Assembly: GCA_031291675.1 (NCBI GenBank)
Contig: JARLIO010000094.1
Coordinates: 62,001-126,000, forward strand
Direction of reading: 5' to 3'
Length of the DNA stretch: 64,000 nucleotides
Origin: Azospirillaceae bacterium
Lineage (GTDB): Bacteria; Pseudomonadota; Alphaproteobacteria; Azospirillales; Azospirillaceae
The notes under the pieces were generated by a model, which was given only the letters and a program-made list of their open reading frames with translations, did not search any database and was not told the DNA's origin. Position 1 is the stretch's first letter, and every line of letters begins with the position of its first letter. Positions 33,643 to 42,665 of the stretch are shown one piece after another. A program made the position numbers and the translations under genes.

Positions 33643-33678
33643 GAGCCGTCTCCGATCCAACGTGATCGGAGACGGCTC
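33643..33678 (-). terminator. Strong 15-bp hairpin at cassette boundary
   Basis: GAGCCGTCTCCGATC and GATCGGAGACGGCTC form a perfect 15-bp stem with loop CAACGT. Read on the minus strand it is followed by TCGATCTTTGTTTTATC, as in a Rho-independent terminator. It would stop leftward transcription coming from the two-gene cassette side. Confidence 0.7.
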
Positions 33679-33823
33679 CAGCAGGTGATATGTCGTGCTG
33701 CCATACAGGCGAATCGGGTAAAAACCTTATCGGAAAACGACGTTTGGAAGAAAGTTGTCGTCCGAGGCGGCGCGTCGACGGAAAACGCCCGCGTTCAAAA
33801 ATTAGGTCGGGGATCCGAGGTAA

Positions 33824-33837
33824 ATCGTATATACGAT
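33824..33837. promoter_or_regulatory. 14-bp palindrome before two-gene cassette
   Basis: ATCGTATATACGAT is a perfect palindrome in AT-rich DNA, 71 bases before the GTG at 33909, and contains a TATATA that could be a -10 element. It fits an operator for a dimeric repressor acting on the cassette. Confidence 0.45.
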
Positions 33838-33908
33838 AAAAGCCAGCCGCGGGGCTTGAATATCGGGCACGCTTGTGCGGCGCCGGGGAAAAGGAGCGAG
33901 GCTCGGTC

Positions 33909-34358
33909 GTGACGAAGCGTGGTGGCAACAATCCCAAGCGCCGGATCGTTGGGCAAGGGCGCATTCCAGATGTGGAGTTGGACGCCCTCACGGTACGCGT
34001 ACGGTACGGCGGTAGCACCCACCACAAGAGAAATGCGGGAGACTATCGGTTCATTCCTCCATCGAACCCCAGGGGCTCTAAAAGCCTGTGTGACGATCTC
34101 CGGGTTATTCTCATGAGGGAGGCAGCCAGCCTCATGAAAAACGGTATAAAAAAGGGAATGGTTAGTGAAATTCTTCCCGATGGCTACCCCAAATATATCT
34201 GGGCAGTCGATGACCATGACGAACCATATGAAGCAAAACGGGGTGACGATGGGTGCACCTACCATGGATATCGATTGAACGAGGCCAACGAGTCCTTGAT
34301 GCGCGAGTTGGTACTTGACGAATGGCACCAGCGGCGCACGAGATCTGACGATGATTGA
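33909..34358 (+). CDS. Unrecognised small basic protein, first gene of cassette
   Basis: I choose the GTG at 33909 (149 residues) with ggagcgagg upstream. The basic N-terminus (TKRGGNNPKRRIVG) leads to a folded part: HKRNAGDYRFIPPSNPRGSK, a helical segment with GIKKGMVSE, then GYPKYIWAVDDHDEPYEAK and TYHGYRLNEANESLM. The conserved-looking His, Tyr and Trp positions suggest an enzyme or toxin, but I cannot name a family. It overlaps the next gene by eight bases, so the two are coupled. Lower GC than the neighbours supports horizontal acquisition. Confidence 0.7.
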   Translation: MTKRGGNNPKRRIVGQGRIPDVELDALTVRVRYGGSTHHKRNAGDYRFIPPSNPRGSKSLCDDLRVILMREAASLMKNGIKKGMVSEILPDGYPKYIWAVDDHDEPYEAKRGDDGCTYHGYRLNEANESLMRELVLDEWHQRRTRSDDD

Positions 34359-35661
34359 GATATCCTTTCAGCCTGAGCGCCCCAATGAGGGATTCCCTGA
34401 GGAACGAGCGACTTTCGGGCATCTTCAAATCCGGGCAGATGGCCAGACCCTGACAGAAGGGTTCGATCGTTTTATCAACAGCTCCCGAAAAGGACCGCTT
34501 GTTTCTGCGTATCATCTGGCCGAATGGCTGATCTGGAACTGGTGGCGCCTGAAACACGAGCCACGGCCACGTACTAATCCGCACCGGGCTTGGTGTTTCG
34601 CGCATATGCTCACGTCCATCGGTGAAGGCTATGTCTGGCCAAATATCACGATCTGGTCTGATGGTTATCGCAGCGTGGTCGAATCAAAACAGACGGCAAC
34701 GGCCGAGGAGCCGGCTTTCCGTTATTTTGGGGCACCCACCGTCCTTTGCTCTTGGGAAGACGTGGAAACCGCGATTGACCATTTTACCGGGGCTATTCTG
34801 GCAAGGCTGGAGAGTGAGCAGGTCGGAGAGACAAATCTGCATAGACTTTGGCGCGATCTCGAACGGGAGCGCTCGGAGCAGGATCTGGAGCGTTATCGCC
34901 GGTTAGAGGCTCAACTCGGGTTCGATCCGGATGAGGCACCCGAAACGGAGATGAACGCTCGCTTGGATGATGCTGCGACTTTGGGCGAAGAAGCTGTGGG
35001 TGAACTTGCCTATCAGGCGGCTCTCCAATCCTCCGGCCGGACCCAAATGCTTTCCGCTGCACAGATCTTCGATATGACGCGGAACGACGGCTTCGAGTTT
35101 GTTTGCGCGGATGCAATGAGCGAAACTGCGGACTGGCAGAGTATTGCTCCCTGGGGAACATGCGCCGCCTCCGACATTGGTGTCGCGGCAGCTCACGCCG
35201 TCAGAAGAATGCTGCCGCCTGGGAAAATCAGCGACGAGAAATTGGCTCGGATTGCTGGAACAAGCCAATACGTACTGAATTATCAACCAACGCGAGGGCC
35301 TTTATCGTTTGCATTACTTGACGATAATGACCGTGGGCACATCGTTCTGTCAGGAACCCGCGACGTCAATCGACGATTCGAACTGGCTCGTCTCATAGGT
35401 GATAGAATGATGCGATCGACAGGTCGCCTTTATCCGACAACGAGTGCGCGCAGCTATCGCCAGAAAGCGCAGCGCGCGTTCGCAGCCGAGTTCCTTGCTC
35501 CAATTGAAGAAGTCATAGAGATTGCTAATGGTGATTTTTCGGATGACCGACAAGACGATATCGCGCGGAATTTTGGCGTTTCAAATATGGTAATCGACAG
35601 GTTGCTTAAAAATAACCGCATCATCGAACGCAATCCCGGTGACTATCTTGATGCGCCCTGA
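34351..35661 (+). CDS. Large partner protein with degenerate ImmA/IrrE-like C-terminus
   Basis: A 436-residue protein from ATG 34351. The N-terminal 170 residues are Trp-rich (LAEWLIWNWWRL, AWCFAHMLTSIGEGYVWPN) and unrecognised; a charged helix (170-215) follows. The C-terminal 130 residues follow the ImmA/IrrE (M78) layout: RRFELARLIGDRMM where active members have the AHELGH zinc motif, then AFAAEFLAPIEEV, and IARNFGVSNMVIDRLLKN. The metal-binding His and Glu are absent, so it is probably a pseudo-peptidase. With the overlapping first gene it may form a toxin-antitoxin-like or defence pair; that is inference. Confidence 0.75.
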   Translation: MIEISFQPERPNEGFPEERATFGHLQIRADGQTLTEGFDRFINSSRKGPLVSAYHLAEWLIWNWWRLKHEPRPRTNPHRAWCFAHMLTSIGEGYVWPNITIWSDGYRSVVESKQTATAEEPAFRYFGAPTVLCSWEDVETAIDHFTGAILARLESEQVGETNLHRLWRDLERERSEQDLERYRRLEAQLGFDPDEAPETEMNARLDDAATLGEEAVGELAYQAALQSSGRTQMLSAAQIFDMTRNDGFEFVCADAMSETADWQSIAPWGTCAASDIGVAAAHAVRRMLPPGKISDEKLARIAGTSQYVLNYQPTRGPLSFALLDDNDRGHIVLSGTRDVNRRFELARLIGDRMMRSTGRLYPTTSARSYRQKAQRAFAAEFLAPIEEVIEIANGDFSDDRQDDIARNFGVSNMVIDRLLKNNRIIERNPGDYLDAP

Positions 35662-35669
35662 ACGAATCA

Positions 35670-35689
35670 GATCTCTTGATCAAGAGATC
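35670..35689 (+). terminator. 20-bp perfect palindrome after cassette
   Basis: GATCTCTTGATCAAGAGATC lies eight bases after the stop at 35661 and is followed by T-rich DNA (tcatattttatgttt). This fits a Rho-independent terminator for the two-gene cassette. Confidence 0.65.
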
Positions 35690-35856
35690 GTCATATTTTA
35701 TGTTTGGAAACAAATAGCGTCCGCAACCCAGCCTTCCGAAACAAGGGCAGTTCATCAATCTTCCGACAAAGACTGATGCCGCCAGACGATCACGATACGA
35801 CGAGCGCGCGCGATCGGGCCAAGGGGCTGCGTCGCCGTCTTCGATGAGGAAACTCT

Positions 35857-36795
35857 ATGAAACGCGTTCTTGTAACCGGCGGGGCCGGATTCCTGGGATC
35901 TCATTTGTGCGAGCATTTGCTCGACCAGGGTCATGAAGTCATTTGCGTCGACAATTATTTTACGGGCCGGCGCACCAACATCGGCCATCTCTTCGAGAAT
36001 TCAAACTTCGAGGTGATCCGCCACGACATCACCTTCCCGCTCTACCTGGAAATCGACGAGATTTACAATCTGGCCTGCCCGGCATCACCGGTTCACTATC
36101 AGTTTGATCCGGTCCAGACCGTCAAGACCAGCGTCCATGGCGCGATCAACATCCTGGGCCTCGCCAAACGGACCAGGGCCAAAGTGTTTCAGGCCTCGAC
36201 CAGCGAGGTTTATGGCGATCCGACCGTCCACCCGCAGCCGGAAACCTATGCCGGCAATGTCAACCCGATCGGCCCCCGCGCCTGCTACGATGAAGGCAAG
36301 CGCTGCGCCGAAACCCTGTTTTTCAGCTATCACCGGCAATATGCCGTCAAGATCAAGGTGGCGCGGATTTTCAACACCTATGGACCGCGGATGCACCCCA
36401 ATGACGGCCGGGTCGTCTCCAATTTCATCGTCCAGGCCTTGCGCAATGAACCGATCACGATCTATGGCGACGGCGGACAGACCCGGTCTTTCTGCTATGT
36501 CGACGACCTGATCGACGGTTTCATCAAGCTGATGGACAGCCCGGACACCGTCACCGGGCCGATCAATCTCGGCAATCCCGAGGAGTTCACCATTGGCGAG
36601 CTCGCGGCACTGGTCGTCAGCATGACCCACTCGCAGTCGCCGATCATTTATCATCCCCTGCCCCAGGACGATCCGCAGCAGCGCCGTCCGGACATCACGC
36701 GGGCCACCACCTTGCTCGACTGGCGGCCAACCATCCGGCTGCAGGACGGGCTGGAGCGCACCATCGCCTATTTCCGCACCATCCTGGACGCGTGA
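35857..36795 (+). CDS. UDP-glucuronate decarboxylase (UDP-xylose synthase)
   Basis: A 312-residue extended short-chain dehydrogenase. The NAD-binding [10 protein letters not shown] is at residues 8-17. The active-site stretch includes STSEVYGDP and YDEGKRCAE with the Tyr-x3-Lys pair. [27 protein letters not shown] and [21 protein letters not shown] are characteristic of UDP-xylose synthase rather than 4-epimerases. It converts UDP-glucuronate to UDP-xylose for surface polysaccharide. No glycosyltransferase genes are adjacent. The 195-base upstream interval separates it from the acquired-looking cassette. Confidence 0.92.
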   Translation: MKRVLVTGGAGFLGSHLCEHLLDQGHEVICVDNYFTGRRTNIGHLFENSNFEVIRHDITFPLYLEIDEIYNLACPASPVHYQFDPVQTVKTSVHGAINILGLAKRTRAKVFQASTSEVYGDPTVHPQPETYAGNVNPIGPRACYDEGKRCAETLFFSYHRQYAVKIKVARIFNTYGPRMHPNDGRVVSNFIVQALRNEPITIYGDGGQTRSFCYVDDLIDGFIKLMDSPDTVTGPINLGNPEEFTIGELAALVVSMTHSQSPIIYHPLPQDDPQQRRPDITRATTLLDWRPTIRLQDGLERTIAYFRTILDA

Positions 36796-36861
36796 GCGGG
36801 CCTGGACGCCTGAGCGGGGGGGGGTGGGCGGCCGCAACCGCGGCCGCCCCGCCGAAACCGT

Positions 36862-38415
36862 TCAGTCGGCTACCGGCGGCACCCAGCGCAGCACCGGTTT
36901 GCGGGCCGCGGCGGTTTCATCAAGCCGGCGACGCGGGGTCAGGCGCGGCGCGTCGGCGAAGAAGCCGACATCGCCCGCCTGAGCACGGGCCACCAGTCCG
37001 CGCAGCACCGTGATCAATTGATCGAGGCTCTGCCGGGATTCGGTCTCGGTCGGTTCAAACAGCAGCGCGCCATGGACGACCAGGGGGAAATACATCGTCA
37101 TCGGGTGATAGCCCTCATCGATCATCGCCTTGGCGAAATCGATCGTGGTGATCCCGGTGTCCTTGAGGAACCGATCATCGAACAGCGCCTCGTGCATGCA
37201 CGGCCCCGGGAACGATCCGGTCATGACGTCGCCCAGACTGGCCAGCAGATAGTTGGCATTGAGCACCGCGTCATTGGCAACCTGGCGCAAACCATCGGCG
37301 CCATGGCTGAGGATGTAGGCGAGCGCCCGGATGAACATCCCCATCTGGCCATGGAAACCCTTCATCCGCCCCAGTTCGACCCCGGTCGCCCCGGTGTCAC
37401 TGCGGTGCTCGACCAGACGCAAGCCCGCGCCATCATGGACGACATGAGGCAGGGGTAGATAGGGCGCCAACGCCGCCGACAACACCACGGGGCCGGCACC
37501 CGGACCGCCGCCGCCATGGGGCGTCGAGAATGTTTTGTGCAGGTTGATGTGCATGGCGTCGATGCCGAGATCCGCCGGGCGGACCCGACCGACGATCGCA
37601 TTGAAATTGGCGCCGTCGCAGTAGAAATAGGCCCCGGCCTGATGCACGGCATCGGCGATCGTGATGATGTCCCGTTCGAACAGGCCACAGGTGTTGGGAT
37701 TGGTCAGCATGATCGCGGCGACATCGGGGCCCAGCCTGGCGAGCAGGGCGGCGACATCGACGCGGCCCTCGCTGTTGGCCGGGATCGGGTCGACGATGAA
37801 ACCGCAGGCCGCAGCCGAGGCCGGGTTGGTGCCATGGGCACTTTCCGGGACCAGAACCCGCGGCCGGCTCTCACCACGGGCGGCCAGCGCCGCCCGGATC
37901 GTCAGCATGCCGCAGAATTCGCCATGGGCACCGGCGCCCGGTGACATCGCCACCGCGGGCATACCGGTCAACGCCTTGAGCCACCCTGCCAGTTCGTCGA
38001 TCAGAGCCAGCGCGCCCTGGACGGTCTTGACCGGCTGCAACGGATGGATGTCGGCCAGCCCGGGCAGCCGGGCCAGTTTCTCGTTGAGCCTGGGATTATG
38101 CTTCATGGTGCACGATCCCAGCGGATACAGGCCGGTATCGATCGCATAGTTCTTCTGGCTCAGGCGCGTATAATGCCGAACCACCGTCGGTTCCGACAGA
38201 CCCGGCAGACCGATCCGGCCGCGGGGCGCCACCGCGCCCAGGCGCAGCGCCGCCGTCGGCGGTTCCGGCAGGTCGACACCGCTGGTCCCGGGGCTGTCCT
38301 GTTCGAAAATCAGCGGTTCCTCGACCATCAGTGCCCGGTTGCCGGACAAGGTCGCGAAGCCGGAGTGGCCATCCGGCGTCGCCTCGGGTGCGGTCTTGCG
38401 GCCGGTATTGTTCAT
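36862..38415 (-). CDS. gcvPB: Glycine dehydrogenase (decarboxylating) subunit 2
   Basis: A 517-residue PLP subunit of split glycine decarboxylase (P protein). The PLP lysine lies in [21 protein letters not shown], preceded by [11 protein letters not shown] and [12 protein letters not shown], all typical of the GcvPB half. With GcvPA it decarboxylates glycine and passes the aminomethyl group to lipoyl-GcvH. Its start overlaps the gcvPA stop (ATGA), and it is the last gene of the riboswitch-controlled operon. The C-terminus is about 20 residues longer than usual ([20 protein letters not shown]), ending in VLRWVPPV. Confidence 0.96.
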   Translation of the reverse strand: MNNTGRKTAPEATPDGHSGFATLSGNRALMVEEPLIFEQDSPGTSGVDLPEPPTAALRLGAVAPRGRIGLPGLSEPTVVRHYTRLSQKNYAIDTGLYPLGSCTMKHNPRLNEKLARLPGLADIHPLQPVKTVQGALALIDELAGWLKALTGMPAVAMSPGAGAHGEFCGMLTIRAALAARGESRPRVLVPESAHGTNPASAAACGFIVDPIPANSEGRVDVAALLARLGPDVAAIMLTNPNTCGLFERDIITIADAVHQAGAYFYCDGANFNAIVGRVRPADLGIDAMHINLHKTFSTPHGGGGPGAGPVVLSAALAPYLPLPHVVHDGAGLRLVEHRSDTGATGVELGRMKGFHGQMGMFIRALAYILSHGADGLRQVANDAVLNANYLLASLGDVMTGSFPGPCMHEALFDDRFLKDTGITTIDFAKAMIDEGYHPMTMYFPLVVHGALLFEPTETESRQSLDQLITVLRGLVARAQAGDVGFFADAPRLTPRRRLDETAAARKPVLRWVPPVAD

Positions 38416-39761
38416 CGAATCACCTCTTCAAGACCGGCGACAAGCGCCGCGACATCGCCATCGCTGGTGGTTTCCGTCACCGCGACCAGCAACAGCTCCG
38501 CCAGATCCGGCCGATCCGGATACAGGCGCGACACCGGAACCCCGGCCAGGATCCCGCGATCGGCCAGCACATCAACAATGGCTGCGGCCGGGCGCGGCAG
38601 GTGGATCGTGATCTCGTTGAAGAATGCGCCATTGAGCACCGTGATCCCCGGTACTGCGGCCAGACGCTCGGCCAGCATGATCGCCTTGGCGTGGTTGAGG
38701 CGGGCCAGATCGGTGAATCCGGTCTCCCCCAGCAGGCTGAGATGAATACTGAAAGCCAGGGCGCACAAACCACTGTTGGTGCAAATGTTGCTTGTCGCCT
38801 TTTCGCGCCGGATATGCTGTTCGCGGGTCGAAAGGGTCAGGACGAACCCGCGCCTTCCATCGGCATCGACCGTCTGTCCGCACAACCGTCCCGGCATCTG
38901 ACGCACAAAACGATCCCGCGTCGCAAACAGACCGAGATAAGGCCCGCCGAAGGTCAGGCCATTGCCCAGCCCCTGGCCTTCGCCAACCACGATATCGGCC
39001 CCCATCTCGCCTGGCGGCGTGACCAGGCCCAGGGATACGACCTCGGTGACCACCACCACCAGCAACGCGCCTTTGGCGTGACAAGCCGCGGCCAGGGCCG
39101 AGAGATCCTTCAACTGTCCGAACACGCTGGGATTTTGCACGACGACGCACGAGGTCCGATCATCGATCAGGGCCTCAAGATCCTCGGTCCCGTTGGGGTC
39201 CGGATCGGCGATCACGACATCGAAGCCGACATAATGGGCATCGGTGTCGACCACCTCGCGATAATGCGGATGCACGCCGCCGGAGAGCACCGCGCGGCTG
39301 CGCCGGGTCACCCGATTGGCCATCATCACCGCCTCGGCACAGGCGGTGGCACCGTCATACAGCGAGGCGTTGGCGACCTCCATCCCGGTGATCAGGGCCA
39401 CCTGGGTCTGGAACTCGAACAGATACTGCAACGTCCCTTGTGTGATTTCCGGCTGATAGGGCGTGTAGGAGGTCAGAAATTCGCCACGCTGGATCAGATG
39501 ATCGACCGTCGCCGGGACGTGATGGCGATAGGCGCCGGCGCCCAGAAAGCTGGGGACGCTGCCGGCCGCGACGTTACGCGCCGCCAACGCCGCAATATGG
39601 CGTTCGACCTCCAGCTCACCCTGGTGGCTGGGCAACCCCGCGATCGGGCCGGCGAGCCGCGCGGCAGCCGGCACGTCGCGAAACAGCTCATCGACCGAAG
39701 CGACGCCGATCCGATCCAGCATATGACGCCGATCGGCTTCAGTCAGCGGAAGATAGCGCAT
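38412..39761 (-). CDS. gcvPA: Glycine dehydrogenase (decarboxylating) subunit 1
   Basis: A 449-residue partner subunit of the split P protein. The opening [20 protein letters not shown] and later [40 protein letters not shown] and [14 protein letters not shown] are diagnostic of GcvPA. It has the aminotransferase-like fold but lacks the PLP lysine, which is in GcvPB. It overlaps gcvH by one base (TGATG) and gcvPB by four, so the three are translated in close coupling. Confidence 0.96.
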   Translation of the reverse strand: MRYLPLTEADRRHMLDRIGVASVDELFRDVPAAARLAGPIAGLPSHQGELEVERHIAALAARNVAAGSVPSFLGAGAYRHHVPATVDHLIQRGEFLTSYTPYQPEITQGTLQYLFEFQTQVALITGMEVANASLYDGATACAEAVMMANRVTRRSRAVLSGGVHPHYREVVDTDAHYVGFDVVIADPDPNGTEDLEALIDDRTSCVVVQNPSVFGQLKDLSALAAACHAKGALLVVVVTEVVSLGLVTPPGEMGADIVVGEGQGLGNGLTFGGPYLGLFATRDRFVRQMPGRLCGQTVDADGRRGFVLTLSTREQHIRREKATSNICTNSGLCALAFSIHLSLLGETGFTDLARLNHAKAIMLAERLAAVPGITVLNGAFFNEITIHLPRPAAAIVDVLADRGILAGVPVSRLYPDRPDLAELLLVAVTETTSDGDVAALVAGLEEVIR

Positions 39762-40132
39762 CAGTGCTGGGCCTCGACGAAGGACTGATAGCCAGCCTCG
39801 TCCATCAGCCCGTCCAGCTCCGCCGGCGCCGACAGCCGGACCGTAAAGAACCAGCCCTCGCCCTCGGGATCGCGGTTGACCAGGGCAGGGTCATCGCTCA
39901 GCGCGGCATTTCCTTCGATGACGACGCCGGAGACCGGGGCGAATACCTCGCTGGCCGCCTTCACCGATTCGACAACTGCCGCCTCCTTGCCGGCTTCCAG
40001 CACACGGCCGGCCTCGGGCACCTCGACGAACACGACATCACCCAGCTGCTGCTGGGCAAAGTCCGTGATACCGACGACGGCAACATCGCCATCGACGCGC
40101 AACCACTCATGATCCTTGGTGTATTTCTTCAT
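39761..40132 (-). CDS. gcvH: Glycine cleavage system H protein
   Basis: A 123-residue lipoyl carrier starting at ATG 40132 ([15 protein letters not shown]); longer upstream frames are non-coding. [20 protein letters not shown] and the lipoylation site [13 protein letters not shown] (Lys) are intact. It shuttles the aminomethyl group between P, T and L proteins. The start lies 160 bases after the gcvT stop, a larger gap than elsewhere in the operon, so an internal promoter is possible. The dihydrolipoyl dehydrogenase gene is not in the window. Confidence 0.96.
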   Translation of the reverse strand: MKKYTKDHEWLRVDGDVAVVGITDFAQQQLGDVVFVEVPEAGRVLEAGKEAAVVESVKAASEVFAPVSGVVIEGNAALSDDPALVNRDPEGEGWFFTVRLSAPAELDGLMDEAGYQSFVEAQH

Positions 40133-40292
40133 GGCAAAAAACCCCAATAGCTTGGCAACATGTTGAGAGGCAGGACGATCAGAAGATTGCAAACCGCAGC
40201 GCATGGCGACCCGCCCGGCCAGGAGACCCTCGTCACGGAACGCACGGCCCGGAACACACGGCGCGACGCGACCGCTTGCAGCGGTGATCGGA

Positions 40293-41438
40293 TTAGAGCG
40301 TACCGCCACGGAAGAAGCGCGCCGGGACGAAGGGCAGCTTCGCGACCGTCGCCGCCAGCGGCTTGCCACGGACGATCAGGGTCAATGCGGTATCCGGCGT
40401 CGCCTGCGCCGCCGCGACATAGCCCATCGCGACCGGCCCGTTGACGGTCGGGCCGAACCCCCCGCTGGTGACGATACCGACCCGCTGACCCGCCGGATCC
40501 TGAATCTCGGTGCCATCGCGCGCCGGCGCCCGTCCGACGGGACGCAGCCCGACCCGCACCCGCTCCGGACCCTCGGCCCACTGGCGTTGGATCAGGGCGT
40601 CGCCTGGAAAGCCGCCCGCGGCGCGCCGCCGGGCGCTGATGGTCCAGGTCAGGCCCGCCTCGACCGGCGTCGTGGTCTCATCGATATCGTGGCCATAGAG
40701 GCACAACCCCGCCTCCAGCCGCAGCGAGTCGCGCGCCCCCAGACCGATCGGCGCCACCTCGGGTTCCGCCAGCAGCAGCCGGGCGATGGCTTCGGCATGA
40801 TCGGCGGCAACCGAAATCTCGAACCCGTCCTCGCCGGTATATCCCGAGCGGGTCACAGCAACCGCGATGCCGCCGATCACGGCGTCGGTGACGGTCATGA
40901 AGCGCAGCGCCGCGATTCCCGGAATATGGCGGCCCAGAACCAACGCCGCCGCCGGCCCCTGAAGCGCCAGCAGGGCCAGATCCTCAAGCGGCTCGACAGA
41001 GATCGACGATGGCAGGGCAGCACGCAGATGGGCGATGTCGTCCCGCTTGCACCCGGCATTGATCACCAGGAACAGGTGATCGCCGCCATTGGTCACCATC
41101 AGATCGTCGCGGATGCCGCCCTGTTCATTGAGCAGCAGCGTATAGCGCACGCGTCGTTCGCCCAGCGCCTGCAAATCGCCGGGAACCAGCCGCTCCAGCG
41201 CCGCACGGACATCGGGACCCGACAGGCGCACCTGTCCCATGTGGGAAACGTCAAACAGCCCGGCCTGGGCGCGCGTATGAAGATGTTCCTTGAGGATGCC
41301 CGCGGGATATTGCACCGGCATTTCGTAGCCGGCAAAGGGCACCAGCCGCCCCCCCAGCTCCCGATGCAACGCATGAAGCGGCGTGGTGCGCAGTTCATCC
41401 GGTGGCGAAACCGAATCCTGGGGCAAAGCTGTAGTCAC
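40293..41438 (-). CDS. gcvT: Aminomethyltransferase (glycine cleavage T protein)
   Basis: I use a GTG start at 41438 (381 residues) because GAAGGAA lies eight bases upstream and homologues begin near [20 protein letters not shown]. Landmarks: [34 protein letters not shown], the [12 protein letters not shown] segment and [19 protein letters not shown]. The enzyme transfers the methylene group from GcvH to tetrahydrofolate and releases ammonia. As first gene of the operon it sits about 55 bases downstream of the glycine riboswitch. Confidence 0.96.
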   Translation of the reverse strand: MTTALPQDSVSPPDELRTTPLHALHRELGGRLVPFAGYEMPVQYPAGILKEHLHTRAQAGLFDVSHMGQVRLSGPDVRAALERLVPGDLQALGERRVRYTLLLNEQGGIRDDLMVTNGGDHLFLVINAGCKRDDIAHLRAALPSSISVEPLEDLALLALQGPAAALVLGRHIPGIAALRFMTVTDAVIGGIAVAVTRSGYTGEDGFEISVAADHAEAIARLLLAEPEVAPIGLGARDSLRLEAGLCLYGHDIDETTTPVEAGLTWTISARRRAAGGFPGDALIQRQWAEGPERVRVGLRPVGRAPARDGTEIQDPAGQRVGIVTSGGFGPTVNGPVAMGYVAAAQATPDTALTLIVRGKPLAATVAKLPFVPARFFRGGTL

Positions 41439-41492
41439 GCGCAGGTTCCTTCGACAGAGTTGCACCGCGCCAAGATCGGCACGGCCACGCCC

Positions 41493-41753
41493 CCTCTGTC
41501 GCGAACCTGAGAGATTCACCGCACCGTCAGTGGAAACATTTCCGGCCGTCAGTCCGCCCCATGGCCGACCCGTCAGAATGCCCGCCGATAACGCGGCTTA
41601 CGCCTTCGGTGAGACCACGGCCGTCATCGAGCCTTGGTCTGCTTTCCAGAGTGCCTACTCCTGCGGTCCCTGTTGCCTGAGAGTTTCCGGGGCGGTTGCT
41701 CCTTCGGCGCCGTCGAACCGGCCAGGGCCGATCCGCCGATCTCTCCCGCGAGG
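41493..41753 (-). promoter_or_regulatory. Tandem glycine riboswitch
   Basis: On the minus strand two glycine aptamers follow each other. The first has GGGAGAG, GCCGAAGGAGCAA and CTCTCAGGCAACAGGGACCG. The second has CACTCTGGAAAGCAG, CACCGAAGGCGTAAG and CTCTCAGGTTCGCGACAGAG. These are the conserved blocks of the gcvT element. It should switch on the gcv operon when glycine is abundant. The 55 bases before gcvT must hold the expression platform. Confidence 0.93.
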
Positions 41754-41811
41754 TCTACGGCATGGCGGCAGCGCTCCCGGATCATCTCCCGGTCACGTCA
41801 CCGACCGCTCT

Positions 41812-41839
41812 ACCCTAACCGGGTTCCCGGGATTGTCAA
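41812..41839 (-). promoter_or_regulatory. Sigma70-type promoter of gcv operon
   Basis: On the minus strand TTGACA (41839-41834) is followed after 16 bases by TAGGGT (41817-41812), about 60 bases before the riboswitch. The -35 box lies in a small inverted repeat (CCGGGATTGACAATCCCGG), which may also bind a regulator. Confidence 0.6.
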
Positions 41840-41911
41840 TCCCGGTCCTTGGCCCAGTCCTTGGCCCAGCCCTTGTCCCCATCCTGCACCGTTATGCCGC
41901 GCGGCCGGCGC

Positions 41912-42508
41912 TCACTTCGGCCCCTTGTCACCGACTAGGCGGTTATAGGCGAGCTGATCACGGCTGAGCTGGAACCCGGCCATGACGGTGTAGGCGCGGG
42001 CATCCTTGCCCTTGGGCAGCGGAATGCGCTGTTCCAGCGATTCGGCTGTACCGCCACGGGCCGCGTCCTTGAAGTCGATCGCCGCCGAAAACTCCTGCTT
42101 GGCGACGATCTCGCCATCGGGCGCGGTAATCGCGACAAAATAGGGCAAATGGGCCGGTTCGGTTCCCTTGAAGGCCGGCCCCCGTTCGGCACCGATGAAC
42201 AGATTGAAGCTGACCGTGACACCCTCGTCGTCATAGTCGCACTGGCCCCGGAAATCCAGGAGCCCCGCGCGGGCAACGATATCGGTCAGGTCGCGGCCGG
42301 GGCCGTCGCGGAACTGGGTAATCTGGGTGGCATCGGGCACAAACCCAACCTTGGGGCACGCGCGCCCGGCAACGGTTTTCGGGGGCGGGCCGCTCAGGCC
42401 CAGGGTCGAGCAGCCGGCAAACAGCGCACAGCACCCCCCCAGCAGTATCACTTTCTGCAGCGTCGTCCTGGGGGTAATGTATGAGGCGGTCGTCATCAGA
42501 TTGGCCAT
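41912..42508 (-). CDS. Putative lipoprotein
   Basis: A 198-residue protein whose N-terminal hydrophobic stretch ends in a lipobox (LFAGC, Cys about residue 33), so it should be an anchored lipoprotein. The mature part starts SGPPPKTVAGRACPKVGFVPDA and has beta-rich character (GVTVSFNLFIGAERGP, YFVAITAPDGEIVAKQEF). I cannot name a family; similar proteins occur widely in alphaproteobacteria without known role. It lies just upstream of the gcv promoter on the same strand but ends before it. Confidence 0.78.
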   Translation of the reverse strand: MANLMTTASYITPRTTLQKVILLGGCCALFAGCSTLGLSGPPPKTVAGRACPKVGFVPDATQITQFRDGPGRDLTDIVARAGLLDFRGQCDYDDEGVTVSFNLFIGAERGPAFKGTEPAHLPYFVAITAPDGEIVAKQEFSAAIDFKDAARGGTAESLEQRIPLPKGKDARAYTVMAGFQLSRDQLAYNRLVGDKGPK

Positions 42509-42665
42509 CGGCGTGATTGCGTATCGGGCAGCGGGACTTTAGTGAAGCCGATGCCCCGGCACAAGCCGGGCTTCACCCTTTTACGCTCGCTGGGGAAGGA
42601 ATTGTGATGGATCAGTGTGTGCCCCCGGTCCGGGACGCCGGATCACGCCGCCAGCGGCGGACGCC

